Positions 38,101 to 46,870 of a stretch of DNA of 64,000 nucleotides are shown piece after piece (within the stretch, counting starts at the first letter, position 1; every line of letters starts with the position of its first letter). The translations under genes and the position numbers were made by a program. Below the pieces are notes generated by a model, which worked only from the letters and a program-made list of their open reading frames with translations, searched no databases and had not been told where the DNA came from. The stretch comes from Chitinophagaceae bacterium. Its GTDB lineage: Bacteria; Bacteroidota; Bacteroidia; Chitinophagales; Chitinophagaceae. The DNA is taken from the NCBI GenBank assembly GCA_019638595.1, contig JAHBTJ010000009.1:1-64000 (forward strand), read 5' to 3'.

Positions 38101-39603
38101 TCACAATCCATACCCCACTCTCCACACCAATGCCGGTGTTCTGGGCACCTGGGTTTGATGAAGGAAATCATAGAGCACCTGCATATTCCCCTGCACCAGC
38201 CTGCCCTTCTTTAATGGGGAGTTCATACCGAACTTTTTGGTCAGTCCGGCAAGGGCGCTTTTGTTCCAGTTATTATAGTTCTTGAATACTGCAAGGTCCT
38301 CAATGGGGCGGTGGTAGTTCAATTCCATTCCCACAGTGAACCAGAGGCTGGATATAAGCCGGCTGTTGGTTTTCAAAAGATCAGGTGCTTTCCAGTCAAA
38401 ATAAGAGCGAAATCCGCCGCCCTGGCTGCTCAGCCTGATCTTCTGCCAGCTATCACCCCAGCCCAGGCGACCTGCCAGACCGACGCCAGCCACTGCCTGG
38501 TCCGAAAGTTTGTAGCCAACGTTGATGGAAATATCCGTGCGGACGGGGTAATATTGGTTACTTTTTTGTGTCTGGAAGTTGCTGGTAAAGTCCAGGCGTT
38601 GTAAAAAAGATTTTGTCTTTTGGCTGTTGGGTTTAAATTCCGGCATGGTCATATCGCTGCTGCCGCCACTATTAATACCCAACTGGCTCATTTTGTCTTT
38701 CAGCTTTGAAAGTTCACCCTGCGACTGCTGCATTTGCTGCTGCAGGTATTGGGCGGGGTTGGCATTGGCTCCGCTGGTAGCAGGTATTCCAATTTGCTGT
38801 TGCAGTAATTGCTGCACATTCGCCCTGGTTTGCAAGCCTGCCAGCACCTGCGGAGTGCCGTAATTATCCGGCGTGGGGAACATGGCTGAGATCATGCTGT
38901 GTTTTTCCCAGAAACTTGAAAAAGCCGGAATATTTTTCAGTACCGCCAGTGTTTTAGCAATGAGCTTATCGGGCTGGTCCAGGCTTTCCTTTAAATTGGT
39001 CAATTGCTGCGAATAGTAAAACGCTTCACGCTGGTATTTGCCAAAATGCCTGCTGATATCCTTAGGCAGGTTGCTGTAGTTGCTCAGTAACTGTTTGAGC
39101 TGCTGCTGCCGCTGCTGTACGAACTGCTGAATGGCTTCGGCTTCGTTGAGCTTGCTTTGCAGTTGCTGCAGGTTTTGCAGGGAACTACCGGGTTTCTGTT
39201 GTATGCCCCGGGTTTTTGAAACAATGTTCCCGGCATCTTTTAAAAACCCGAGTGAAGTAGCCAGCGAATCCACTCCCGGCAGGTACCTGCCGCTGAGCAG
39301 CCTGTCCATCCTGCTGCCGGCATTGTTGAATTGTTGGGAAAGCTGACTGTATTTTTCTTTTACATCTTCCAAAGCAGAAGAATCAAGGGCAGCCAGGCTT
39401 TTGAAGATCTTTTCTTCCTGCCTGGCCAGGCTTTTTAAATACTTTTCACTTTGCCGGGAAAGCCGGTTGTCTAAGCCGTTCAGCTTTTTATCAATATGAG
39501 AAGTGTAGCCGGGAGGAAGTTCTGCAACTGTAATGAATTGGCTATCCTGCGCGTGTAGCAGCAGTATATTTAATAGTAAGGTTATTGTAAACAGGTGTTT
39601 CAT
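38101..39603 (-). CDS. coiled-coil exported protein, outer-membrane-like C terminus
   Basis: 500 residues from the ATG at 39603 (MKHLFTITLLLNILLLHAQ, a signal peptide); an in-frame TTG five codons earlier is less likely. Residues ~20-320 are Gln/Leu-rich coiled coil (LQQQIGIPATSG, QYLQQQMQQSQGEL). The last ~170 residues alternate polar and hydrophobic strands (ISINVGYKLSDQAVAGVGLAG, WFTVGMELNYH) and end VWRVGYGL, as in outer-membrane beta-barrels. It lies 122 bases before the DUF5977/Rhs pair, same strand. No family recognised. A role in surface assembly or export of the Rhs proteins is a guess from context. Confidence 0.7.
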   Translation of the reverse strand: MKHLFTITLLLNILLLHAQDSQFITVAELPPGYTSHIDKKLNGLDNRLSRQSEKYLKSLARQEEKIFKSLAALDSSALEDVKEKYSQLSQQFNNAGSRMDRLLSGRYLPGVDSLATSLGFLKDAGNIVSKTRGIQQKPGSSLQNLQQLQSKLNEAEAIQQFVQQRQQQLKQLLSNYSNLPKDISRHFGKYQREAFYYSQQLTNLKESLDQPDKLIAKTLAVLKNIPAFSSFWEKHSMISAMFPTPDNYGTPQVLAGLQTRANVQQLLQQQIGIPATSGANANPAQYLQQQMQQSQGELSKLKDKMSQLGINSGGSSDMTMPEFKPNSQKTKSFLQRLDFTSNFQTQKSNQYYPVRTDISINVGYKLSDQAVAGVGLAGRLGWGDSWQKIRLSSQGGGFRSYFDWKAPDLLKTNSRLISSLWFTVGMELNYHRPIEDLAVFKNYNNWNKSALAGLTKKFGMNSPLKKGRLVQGNMQVLYDFLHQTQVPRTPALVWRVGYGL

Positions 39604-39734
39604 GGTAGCGTTTTGCAAAGGTTTATTTGCACTTCTAAGCTACACAAGTTTTTAACATTTGTTAAAATATTTTTTTACAACGCAGGGGTATTATCGTATA
39701 ACTGGTTGAATATATTTGTTTTAGAAGTTATCCA

Positions 39735-39752
39735 CACCGTAAAAATACGGTG
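39735..39752. other. perfect hairpin without T run
   Basis: CACCGTA-AAAA-TACGGTG, 7 bp stem and 4-base loop, in the 227 bases between the coiled-coil gene and the LOG-family gene. It lacks a T tract on either strand, so it is not a standard terminator. It could end or stabilise a transcript. Confidence 0.5.
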
Positions 39753-39830
39753 CGGGAAAAGGAAAGAATAGAAAGCTGCCCGCAAGCATTCACGGACTCA
39801 ACCAGGCATCTGCCCGTTGTTCACTGCTTT

Positions 39831-40568
39831 TTAAAACCTGAATAATCTTTTTTCGAACAACCAGGGAGTGGGTTTGGGTTTGGCGTATTTCAATCCAAAC
39901 TGTTCAATACTTTTTATTTTAAGATGGTTGATGGCTTCCTCTATGGAATCTGTTACTAAAACCAGGTCAAGATCTTCGGGCGAAATAGTACCGGCGGTTT
40001 TTAGTTTAACCATATAGTTAACCAGCTCTTTATGAAAGTCTTTACAAAACAATATAATGGGAAAGCTTTCCACAACTTTGGTTTGAACAAGCGTAAGCGC
40101 TTCAAAAAATTCATCTAATGTTCCAAATCCGCCCGGCATTACAATAAAAGCGTAGGAATATTTTGCCAGCAGGGTTTTTCGTACAAAAAAATATTTAATA
40201 TCTACCCATTTGTCGAGGTAGGGGTTTGGCTGTTGCTCAAAAGGAAGTATGATATTGCAACCTACCGATTTACCACCCACATCTTTAGCGCCCCTGTTAG
40301 CAGCTTCCATAAGTCCGGGCCCGCCGCCGGTCATGATGGTAAAACCAAGCCTGGCTACTTCTTCCGCCAATTTTCGCGTTAATATATAATATTCATGATC
40401 TTCTTTGAACCTGGCCGAACCAAAAACAGTAACACACGGCCCGGCAAAGTGCAATGCCCTGAAACCTTTTATGAATTCGCCGGCTACTTTTACGGTAAAT
40501 TTGAACTCTTCCCATCTCGATTGAGGACCCTCCAGGAATTTGATTTCTGATTTTGTTGCTTTAGACAT
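39831..40568 (-). CDS. LOG-family (TIGR00730) nucleotide hydrolase-like protein
   Basis: 245 residues from the ATG at 40568 (MSKATKSEIKFL). A TTG at 40595 overlaps the promoter box and is rejected. Seen: Rossmann start CVTVFGSARF, GGGPGLMEAANRGA (~95-108) and PGGFGTLDEFFE (~160), the PGGxGTxxE motif of LOG/"lysine decarboxylase-like" proteins. Enzymes of this family release free bases from nucleotide monophosphates (cytokinin activation, PpnN). Substrate unknown here. Cytoplasmic and monocistronic. Confidence 0.92.
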   Translation of the reverse strand: MSKATKSEIKFLEGPQSRWEEFKFTVKVAGEFIKGFRALHFAGPCVTVFGSARFKEDHEYYILTRKLAEEVARLGFTIMTGGGPGLMEAANRGAKDVGGKSVGCNIILPFEQQPNPYLDKWVDIKYFFVRKTLLAKYSYAFIVMPGGFGTLDEFFEALTLVQTKVVESFPIILFCKDFHKELVNYMVKLKTAGTISPEDLDLVLVTDSIEEAINHLKIKSIEQFGLKYAKPKPTPWLFEKRLFRF

Positions 40569-40592
40569 CGTATAAATACCGGGTTTAGTACC

Positions 40593-40600
40593 CAAACCTA
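40593..40600 (-). promoter_or_regulatory. -7 box of the LOG-family gene
   Basis: Minus strand TAGGTTTG, an exact TAnnTTTG, about 25 bases before the chosen ATG. It decides the start, because a TTG start would lie inside the promoter. The 200 bases from 40601 to 40800 show no other feature. Confidence 0.6.
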
Positions 40601-40800
40601 CCTGATTTTCGTCAAAATGGACAATTACCCGTAGGACAATATGTCATTTATGGCTATATTGTGGTAATCTGCTGAAAATCAATCTTATTGTAAGTGAGTA
40701 TGGTTGTCTTTTCAGTGCGGGACGTTATTAATGGGATTATTTACGGTATGGCACTGGTTTTGACACTTGTGCAGCAATTATTAAAGAAAAGAATGGGTAT

Positions 40801-41358
40801 ATGAAGACAAAAGTTGAAGAAAGGATTATAGCTCCCAAAGAAGTAATAGTGGGCGATCCGGATGCGAAAGTTTTGATAGTAGAATATGGTGATTATGAGA
40901 GCGCTGAAACTGCAAAGATCCATGATGTAATGCGGGAGCTGCTGGGAACCTATAAAGGAAAAATTAAATATAACTTCCGCCACTTTCCCATGACGCGTGT
41001 TCATCAACGGTCTTTTAAAGCCGCTGAAGCTGCCATCGGGGCAGCCCAGGAAGGCAAGTTCTGGGAAATGCACAATGTGTTGCTGCAACATCAGCGCAAC
41101 CTGGGTACCATTAGTTTAAAGGGGTATGCCAGGGAAGTAGGGGTAACCAGTAAAAGTTTCCTGGACGACCTGATGAACTCCAAATTTGGATGGTATGTGC
41201 GAGAAGATCAGTCCGAGGCGGTAGACGCGGGTGTGATTGAAGTGCCGGCCATTTTCATTAATGGAGAACGCTTCCAGGGAAAGCCCACCACACAAAATCT
41301 TTCGGCAGCTATTGATACTGCGCTTAGAAGTCGTAAAAAGGCAAAGCAAAGAGCGTAA
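40801..41358 (+). CDS. DsbA-like thioredoxin-fold protein without cysteines
   Basis: 185 residues, no signal peptide. It follows the DsbA/thioredoxin_4 layout: VLIVEYGDYESAETAKIHD, where the active-site CxxC normally follows YxDFEC but here reads ESAETA; an alpha insert (~75-140); and GVIEVPAIFINGERF with the cis-proline VPA. There is not a single Cys in the protein, so it cannot do disulfide exchange. Similar Cys-less members occur next to NhaA-type or stress genes. Role unknown, perhaps binding or chaperone-like. It precedes the lipid kinase by 12 bases, in the same transcript. Confidence 0.85.
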   Translation: MKTKVEERIIAPKEVIVGDPDAKVLIVEYGDYESAETAKIHDVMRELLGTYKGKIKYNFRHFPMTRVHQRSFKAAEAAIGAAQEGKFWEMHNVLLQHQRNLGTISLKGYAREVGVTSKSFLDDLMNSKFGWYVREDQSEAVDAGVIEVPAIFINGERFQGKPTTQNLSAAIDTALRSRKKAKQRA

Positions 41359-41370
41359 TTTTTTTGTAAG

Positions 41371-42285
41371 ATGAACCGTAAGATGATTGTTTTGATGAAT
41401 CCTGTATCCGGCTCGGGTAACAGGTCAAAGTTGCGGAAGCTGATTGAACGGAGGCTTACAGAAAAAGAGATTCACTTTGAAATATGCTCTACCAACGCGG
41501 AGGGCAGGTACAATAACATCCGCGAAAAAATTAAGAACGACGGTTTTACAGATGTTGTTGTTGCCGGTGGAGACGGCACCATCAGCAGCGTGGTAAACGA
41601 CCTGAGGGATACCGGTGTAAACTTCGGGCTAATACCCTGCGGATCGGGAAACGGGCTGGCTTTATGCGCCGGCATTTCAAAAAATCCGGAAAAAGCCATT
41701 GAATTATTGTTTACAGGTAAGCCTGCGGAAACAGACGCGTTTATTATCAACAACGATTTTTCCTGCATGCTGAGCGGACTGGGTTTTGATGCCCAGGTAG
41801 CGCACGATTTTGCTAAACAAAAAGAAAGAGGATTGGTTACCTATGTTAAGCAAACGTATGCCAACTTTTTAAAAGCCAAACCCTATAGCTTCGAGATCAT
41901 AACGCAGGAATCAACTATTAAAACCGATGCTTTTTTTATTAGCATAGCCAACAGTAACCAGTTCGGCAATAGCTTTACCATTGCGCCAAAAGCAAGCCTG
42001 AATGACGGATTGCTGGATATAGTGGTGGTGCAGAAAATGAATAAGCTGCAGATGCTGCTATCGGTACTATACCAGGTATTGAACGGGGAGGTTAAAGAGC
42101 GGCCGTATAAAAAAGACGGTGTAATGTATTACCAGGCTCCGCACGTTGTTATTAATAATCCGCAAAACGCACCCCTTCATATAGACGGCGATCCAAAGGA
42201 AACCGCTTTAAGTTTTACCATCCGGATCATTCCCCGCGCATTTCGTTTGATACAGCCTGCTTTGAATGCGACTGCAACTGTGTAA
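41371..42285 (+). CDS. diacylglycerol/lipid kinase family protein (YegS/DgkB-like)
   Basis: 304 residues. Seen: MNPVSGSGN (2nd strand loop), VVVAGGDGTISSVVNDL with the GGDGT nucleotide site (~68-72), PCGSGNGLALCAGI, and the C-terminal beta domain ending APLHIDGDPKE. The family phosphorylates diacylglycerol or related lipids at the inner face of the membrane. It starts 12 bases after the DsbA-like gene. Its last 59 bases overlap, tail to tail, the end of the patatin-like gene on the other strand. Confidence 0.92.
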   Translation: MNRKMIVLMNPVSGSGNRSKLRKLIERRLTEKEIHFEICSTNAEGRYNNIREKIKNDGFTDVVVAGGDGTISSVVNDLRDTGVNFGLIPCGSGNGLALCAGISKNPEKAIELLFTGKPAETDAFIINNDFSCMLSGLGFDAQVAHDFAKQKERGLVTYVKQTYANFLKAKPYSFEIITQESTIKTDAFFISIANSNQFGNSFTIAPKASLNDGLLDIVVVQKMNKLQMLLSVLYQVLNGEVKERPYKKDGVMYYQAPHVVINNPQNAPLHIDGDPKETALSFTIRIIPRAFRLIQPALNATATV

Positions 42286-44503
42286 TGGTTGTAAAAGAAG
42301 CTGTATTTGCTTCTGAATTTAATGCCCGCCTGATATCCAGCTTTTCATTAAGGGTTAAGTGAAAATTCAGGGCGGCTCCTTTTTGTTTGGGAGAGGGGGT
42401 ATAAAAAAACGTAAGCTTTTGAAAAGGAAACCGGTATCCATTTCCTGAAAACTGGATCATTTCTTCCTGGTAATAATCCTGCATTTTCATCCAGTTGTGC
42501 TGCAGGGTCATTATGGGCTTGGTGAACATTCCGGTAATGCTGGGATCATCATATCCTTCATCCCACTCACCGGGTTTACGGTCGCGGATCTGGATAAATA
42601 CCACACCGCCGGTGTTCCGTTCTATCCAGTCCTGGAAAACATTCAACATCCTGAGGGTAGATTCCTGCCCAAAATTATCTCTTATGCCGGCATCCATTAC
42701 ATCAATAATAGGAGAAGATGGAAACCATACGTTGGGCAGCACATACGGAAAAGTAGCATTGATGCGAAGGATGGAAAGCAGCCGCAGATCATAGGGATCC
42801 TGTTTTTTAAACATGGATGTAAAATCAATGGCATCGGGTTCGCTTACTCCTGCCCGTAACGGGTCAGGCCAGTTTCTCATCATAAAGCTCACCGGTTGTG
42901 TGCTGAATATCAGCTTTCTTCCGTCGCGTGTAATGGTAGCGTTAAAAAGCATGAGGGGAACTTTTGCCGAAGCTTCATCGCCGGCAATATCCTTCAGCGT
43001 ATAATCCAGTATATTGCCTGTATTACGGCTTAGCTGCTCTTCAAATGCGTAACCCCTGTCTTTGGTATACTTATGCTTTTCCGTATTGAATTGTTGTGCC
43101 GGGGCAAAAATGTCCCTGGTAACGAATGAAGCAAACAGGGGGTTCAACAGGTCTTTCGATATATTGTCGGCAAATTGCTGATCATATGGGTTAATGCGAT
43201 GCCCCTGCTGTTTCAGCCGGCATAGCTCGCGGTAATAGGTGGCGCCCAGCATGCCCCCCGACGCGCCATTGATCACAAATGTTTTTTTCATGAGTCCGCC
43301 ATGCATCAGGCTGTCGAGCCTTTGCAGCACATTCAGTGTAAAAGTAGCGGAGCGGGTACCTCCACCACTTACATTCAGTACGTATAGCAGCGGCTTTTCT
43401 TCGCTCTGGTTTGCTTTCCATTTTTCAAGAATGCCGATCATATTTCTTTTATCGGCTTCCATTTTTTCTATGGAGCACAATTGCAGAATGCTGTCGCGGG
43501 TATATACCGGTCGTTCTTCGCGATTGGTATAATTAATTCCATAGGCTTTATTGCGGGGGTCTATCACTTCTTTTTCAAACAAAAAATTAAGCGCCAGCAC
43601 AATTAACAATAGCACCGGGAAAGCCCAGCTTTTAAGCCAGTAGGTAACCGCTCCTGATCCCGCGATGAGTATTGAAAAAAAGAGAAGAATAGCGCCTGCG
43701 GCGGGAATAATAAAAAGCGGCTTATCCATCAGCATACCGAGCAGCGCCAGGAATAAAAAGGCGAGTATAATAGACATGACCGCAGAAAAATGATGCCGCT
43801 TAAATACCAGCTCAACAAATTCCTGCGAGTAGTGGGAAACATTCCTGGGCTTTTTTAATTTAAAACGGGTATTAAAAAACCAGTCTACTTTTAATATCCC
43901 TTTTTCATGAAAGTGCTTGCCTCCCACTCCAAATTGCCTTCCATACGCTTTGGGGTCGCGCAACACGGGCTCCATAGTACGCATCATTGATTTTTCCGTT
44001 CTGAAAAAATACAGGAAAGCTATAACAATGGTGATGATCAGTCCCAGCAAAAACCCGGCAATCAAAATAATGATCTCTCCAACAGCGAGTAACTCATTGT
44101 GCAGGTCAAAATAAATGGTTTTACTCAGGTAAAACAGCAGGAATAGCAGTGGGATAATGGCATTATTAATACAATATTTCAGGAAAGGCTTTGACGTGGT
44201 AGCCAAAAATTTAACTTGGTTACTGTGAAGGATAAACGTGGTAACATTCCAGCTCATAATAAAAACACCGGTAGTGGCACCTACAATGGCCATGCTTATG
44301 CCGTTTACATTTCCCAGGTATTCAGGCGCCAGGAAAAGCGCATCGGCGCCAAAAGTGCTCATAAAATCGCCATTAATAGCGCTGGCCAGTATATACCAGA
44401 AAATAAGCAGCACCTGGTACCTGCGCAGGTGCAGGATGAACAGTTGAACAGGTAGCGAACGATAGAATCCTGTCAGGTACTCTTTTATGGTGGCAGTAGC
44501 CAT
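42227..44503 (-). CDS. membrane patatin-like phospholipase
   Basis: 758 residues. The first ~320 have about seven hydrophobic segments (LIFWYILASAINGDFM..., ILAFLFLALLGMLM, AILLFFSILIAGS). The patatin domain starts near 375 with VLNVSGGGTRSA (oxyanion loop), NGASGGMLGA with the nucleophile S415 in GxSGG, and D604 in MDAGIRDNFG. D604 stands where patatins have DGG or DGA, here DAG. So a Ser-Asp lipid acyl hydrolase tethered to the inner membrane. Its 3' end overlaps the lipid kinase gene by 59 bases, convergent. Substrate unknown; a shared role in lipid turnover is possible. Confidence 0.87.
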   Translation of the reverse strand: MATATIKEYLTGFYRSLPVQLFILHLRRYQVLLIFWYILASAINGDFMSTFGADALFLAPEYLGNVNGISMAIVGATTGVFIMSWNVTTFILHSNQVKFLATTSKPFLKYCINNAIIPLLFLLFYLSKTIYFDLHNELLAVGEIIILIAGFLLGLIITIVIAFLYFFRTEKSMMRTMEPVLRDPKAYGRQFGVGGKHFHEKGILKVDWFFNTRFKLKKPRNVSHYSQEFVELVFKRHHFSAVMSIILAFLFLALLGMLMDKPLFIIPAAGAILLFFSILIAGSGAVTYWLKSWAFPVLLLIVLALNFLFEKEVIDPRNKAYGINYTNREERPVYTRDSILQLCSIEKMEADKRNMIGILEKWKANQSEEKPLLYVLNVSGGGTRSATFTLNVLQRLDSLMHGGLMKKTFVINGASGGMLGATYYRELCRLKQQGHRINPYDQQFADNISKDLLNPLFASFVTRDIFAPAQQFNTEKHKYTKDRGYAFEEQLSRNTGNILDYTLKDIAGDEASAKVPLMLFNATITRDGRKLIFSTQPVSFMMRNWPDPLRAGVSEPDAIDFTSMFKKQDPYDLRLLSILRINATFPYVLPNVWFPSSPIIDVMDAGIRDNFGQESTLRMLNVFQDWIERNTGGVVFIQIRDRKPGEWDEGYDDPSITGMFTKPIMTLQHNWMKMQDYYQEEMIQFSGNGYRFPFQKLTFFYTPSPKQKGAALNFHLTLNEKLDIRRALNSEANTASFTTITQLQSHSKQAVSNEMRGE

Positions 44504-44594
44504 TAACGCAATATAATACTTTGATATTTAACGGAAAAGGTGGGCGAAATAATATGATGTTAAGAGAATTTATAGTTTTAAGCGCTGCAACTAT

Positions 44595-44629
44595 AAACAA
44601 CAAACAACAAACAACAAACAACAAACAAT
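44595..44629. repeat. 7-bp tandem repeat AAACAAC
   Basis: Four perfect copies of AAACAAC (44595-44622) and a fifth AAACAAT, between the patatin gene start and the end of ctaA. On the minus strand it reads GTTTGTT directly after the ctaA stop. Such repeats can slip in length; here it is outside any real gene. Confidence 0.9.
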
Positions 44630-44637
44630 AAACCTGG

Positions 44638-45681
44638 TTAGGAACGCTTTACCAGGTACAAAACCCAAACCAGCGATACCAGCAGCAACATGGCTGTAAA
44701 CTGGTGTAATACACCCAACCATACCAGGGCATTGGCAGCGGGAGAATAAATAACCGTGCAAATACCTAAAACCACCTGCAAACACACCAGCAGCAATGGT
44801 ACATATTTTGTTTTTTGAAGCCATACTGAAACAGGTGCGTGCCTTGCTTTAAAAAACCACAGGATCAATAAAATGGTTAAAATATATGCAAGCCCCCTGT
44901 GAATGAATTGTACCATAAAGGGGTTGTTGAAGTAATTGGTGCCGCCGCTTTCTTTAAACAAAGAAGCCGGAAACCATTCGCCGTTAATGGTAGGCCAGGT
45001 AGGCGCTGTGGTGGCGGCTCTTAATCCTGCCATAAATCCTCCATAGGTAAGCTGAACGAACAATAACAGCAACAATGCACAGGTAAATTGCCATAACGGT
45101 TTATTGTATATGACCTGCTGTGCCGGGACAGTAAGCTGCAATGCAAACCAGAGCGTATATACAAGCAGTACAAGCGCTGAAATAAAATGGGTGGTAAGTT
45201 CAACATGACCAACAAAATACATTTCAGGCACCAACCCGCTTTTTACCATGATCCAGCCAATAGCTCCCTGCACTGCTCCTAATAAAAAAAGAATGATCAG
45301 GGGTATGATCATTTCTTTCCGGAACTTTCGTTTTACCAGGAAATAAACAAACCCTATCAAAAAAACAAACCCAAGCAATTGAGCCCACAGCCGGTGAAAC
45401 CATTCCCAGAAAAAAATAAATTTAAAATCAGACAGGGTAAAATCGGTATGTATGTATTTAAACTGGTCTGTTTGGCGGTATTTGGCAAATTCCACCTGCC
45501 AGGCGGCTTCGTTTAATGGGGGCAGCATGCCAATTACAGGTTTCCATTCCGTAATGGACAGTCCCGATTCGGTAAGCCTTGTAATACCGCCTAATAGTAC
45601 CTGTATCATTATCATTCCTACGCCTGTTAAAAGCCAGTATCCTACCTGCCTGTCGTTTTTTTGCGTGAGCGATTTGTTCAT
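44638..45681 (-). CDS. ctaA: heme A synthase (COX15/CtaA)
   Basis: 347 residues with eight predicted membrane helices. It oxidises heme O to heme A for aa3-type cytochrome oxidase. Seen: GGITRLTESGLSITEWKP at the first helix, FIFFWEWFHRLWAQLLG with the heme-binding His, VGHVELTTHFISALVLL, MVQFIHRGLAYILT, and VWLGVLHQFTAMLLL with the final His. This is the normal COX15 form. Other cytochrome oxidase genes are not in this window. Its promoter box is 5 bases before the start codon. Confidence 0.95.
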   Translation of the reverse strand: MNKSLTQKNDRQVGYWLLTGVGMIMIQVLLGGITRLTESGLSITEWKPVIGMLPPLNEAAWQVEFAKYRQTDQFKYIHTDFTLSDFKFIFFWEWFHRLWAQLLGFVFLIGFVYFLVKRKFRKEMIIPLIILFLLGAVQGAIGWIMVKSGLVPEMYFVGHVELTTHFISALVLLVYTLWFALQLTVPAQQVIYNKPLWQFTCALLLLLFVQLTYGGFMAGLRAATTAPTWPTINGEWFPASLFKESGGTNYFNNPFMVQFIHRGLAYILTILLILWFFKARHAPVSVWLQKTKYVPLLLVCLQVVLGICTVIYSPAANALVWLGVLHQFTAMLLLVSLVWVLYLVKRS

Positions 45682-45686
45682 AACTG

Positions 45687-45694
45687 CAAAAGTA
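45687..45694 (-). promoter_or_regulatory. -7 box of ctaA
   Basis: Minus strand TACTTTTG, an exact TAnnTTTG ending 5 bases before the ATG, so the mRNA would be leaderless or nearly so. Confidence 0.5.
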
Positions 45695-45732
45695 TTGTAC
45701 TGATTTTTATTCCTAACATTGCAGCATCAATT

Positions 45733-46341
45733 ATGTTAGCGTCCTTTTACCAGGAAATATTGGTGGAGGCCGGTTGCGATGAGGCCGGCAGGGGGTGTTT
45801 GGCCGGGCCCGTTTTTGCCGCGGCTGTTATTTTGCCGCGAAATTTTTTTCATCCGTTATTGAACGACTCCAAGCAGGTTCCGCCACCGCAGCGGGAGGCT
45901 TTGCGTTTATATATAGAAGAGCATGCGGTTGCCTTTAAAGTAGCCAGCGTGGATCATGAAGAAATTGATTCGATTAACATACTCAACGCTTCCTTTAAGG
46001 CAATGCATATTGCTATTGACGGGTTGCCGGTAACGCCGGAATTATTACTGGTTGATGGAAACAGGTTTAAAAAATACGGTTCCATACCTCACCATTGTAT
46101 GGTAAAAGGCGATGGCAGGTTTGCTTCTATTGCGGCTGCAAGCATATTGGCAAAAACATACCGCGATGAATATATGCGCCAACTGCATGAAGAATATCCT
46201 CAATATGACTGGAACAGCAACAAAGGTTACGGCACCCTTGCTCACCGTAAAGCAATAGCCACGTACGGCTTAAGCTGTTATCACCGCAAAAGCTTCCAGT
46301 GCCTGCCTGTGGAGCAATTGAGCTTTTGGAATGAAAGCTGA
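45733..46341 (+). CDS. rnhB: ribonuclease HII
   Basis: 202 residues from the ATG at 45733 (MLASFYQEIL). The open frame reaches further up but that part overlaps ctaA and has no family match. It cuts RNA in RNA-DNA hybrids and removes single ribonucleotides. Seen: AGCDEAGRGCLAGPV with D16 and E17, LNDSKQV, LLVDGNRF with another catalytic Asp, and ASIAAASILAKTYRDEYM. Divergent from ctaA. Confidence 0.95.
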   Translation: MLASFYQEILVEAGCDEAGRGCLAGPVFAAAVILPRNFFHPLLNDSKQVPPPQREALRLYIEEHAVAFKVASVDHEEIDSINILNASFKAMHIAIDGLPVTPELLLVDGNRFKKYGSIPHHCMVKGDGRFASIAAASILAKTYRDEYMRQLHEEYPQYDWNSNKGYGTLAHRKAIATYGLSCYHRKSFQCLPVEQLSFWNES

Positions 46342-46350
46342 GAAAGCGGT

Positions 46351-46770
46351 TTATTTTTTATTTTTTAAATATGCATGAAGCTCTCTTGCATCGGGGATAG
46401 CTCGCACCAGGTAGATCAGTATAAAAATTTTAATGATAATGCTACCGCCCAGGTAGGTGGGCTTTATGGCGGCGGATGCAATTGAAATGCCGACAAAAAC
46501 AACAAGTGCCGAAAGAATGGCGCCATATGGCGCTTTTTTTGCAATGAACGAAAGAATAGCTAAAATAATCACTTCCACAAAGGTTAGTAAGCTAACCTCC
46601 CATGAAAAGTTTTTACTGGCCAGTGAAGAAATGATTTCACCAATTATAACTAAACATAAAGTTTCTAAAATAATATTTCTTATCCTGTGTACATCCATTT
46701 TGGGCCAGGGCTCAGTTTTTCTAAGTGACAGGGAGGTACTTGTGGTGTTCCCCAATAATTTTTTAACCAA
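46351..46770 (-). CDS. hypothetical four-helix membrane protein
   Basis: 139 residues, or 115 if it starts at the inner MDVHRIRNI. Four hydrophobic segments (ETLCLVIIGEIISSLA, VSLLTFVEVIILAILSFI, YGAILSALVVFVGISIAS, GSIIIKIFILIYLV) and a basic C-terminal tail. No conserved motif recognised. It converges on rnhB with 9 bases between stops. Function unknown. It could instead be a decayed gene, but the membrane pattern is regular. Confidence 0.6.
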   Translation of the reverse strand: MVKKLLGNTTSTSLSLRKTEPWPKMDVHRIRNIILETLCLVIIGEIISSLASKNFSWEVSLLTFVEVIILAILSFIAKKAPYGAILSALVVFVGISIASAAIKPTYLGGSIIIKIFILIYLVRAIPDARELHAYLKNKK

Positions 46771-46870
46771 AATACTTTAAAAAGATTATATGCCCAAAGC
46801 AATGGGCTATAATTACCCAATTAATCCCGCTTTGGTTATATATTAACGAAAAAAAGTATTGTATGGTATC

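Noticed and set aside
44595-44629. CRISPR array
   Set aside because: The units are 7 bp in direct contact, without spacers; it is a simple tandem repeat.
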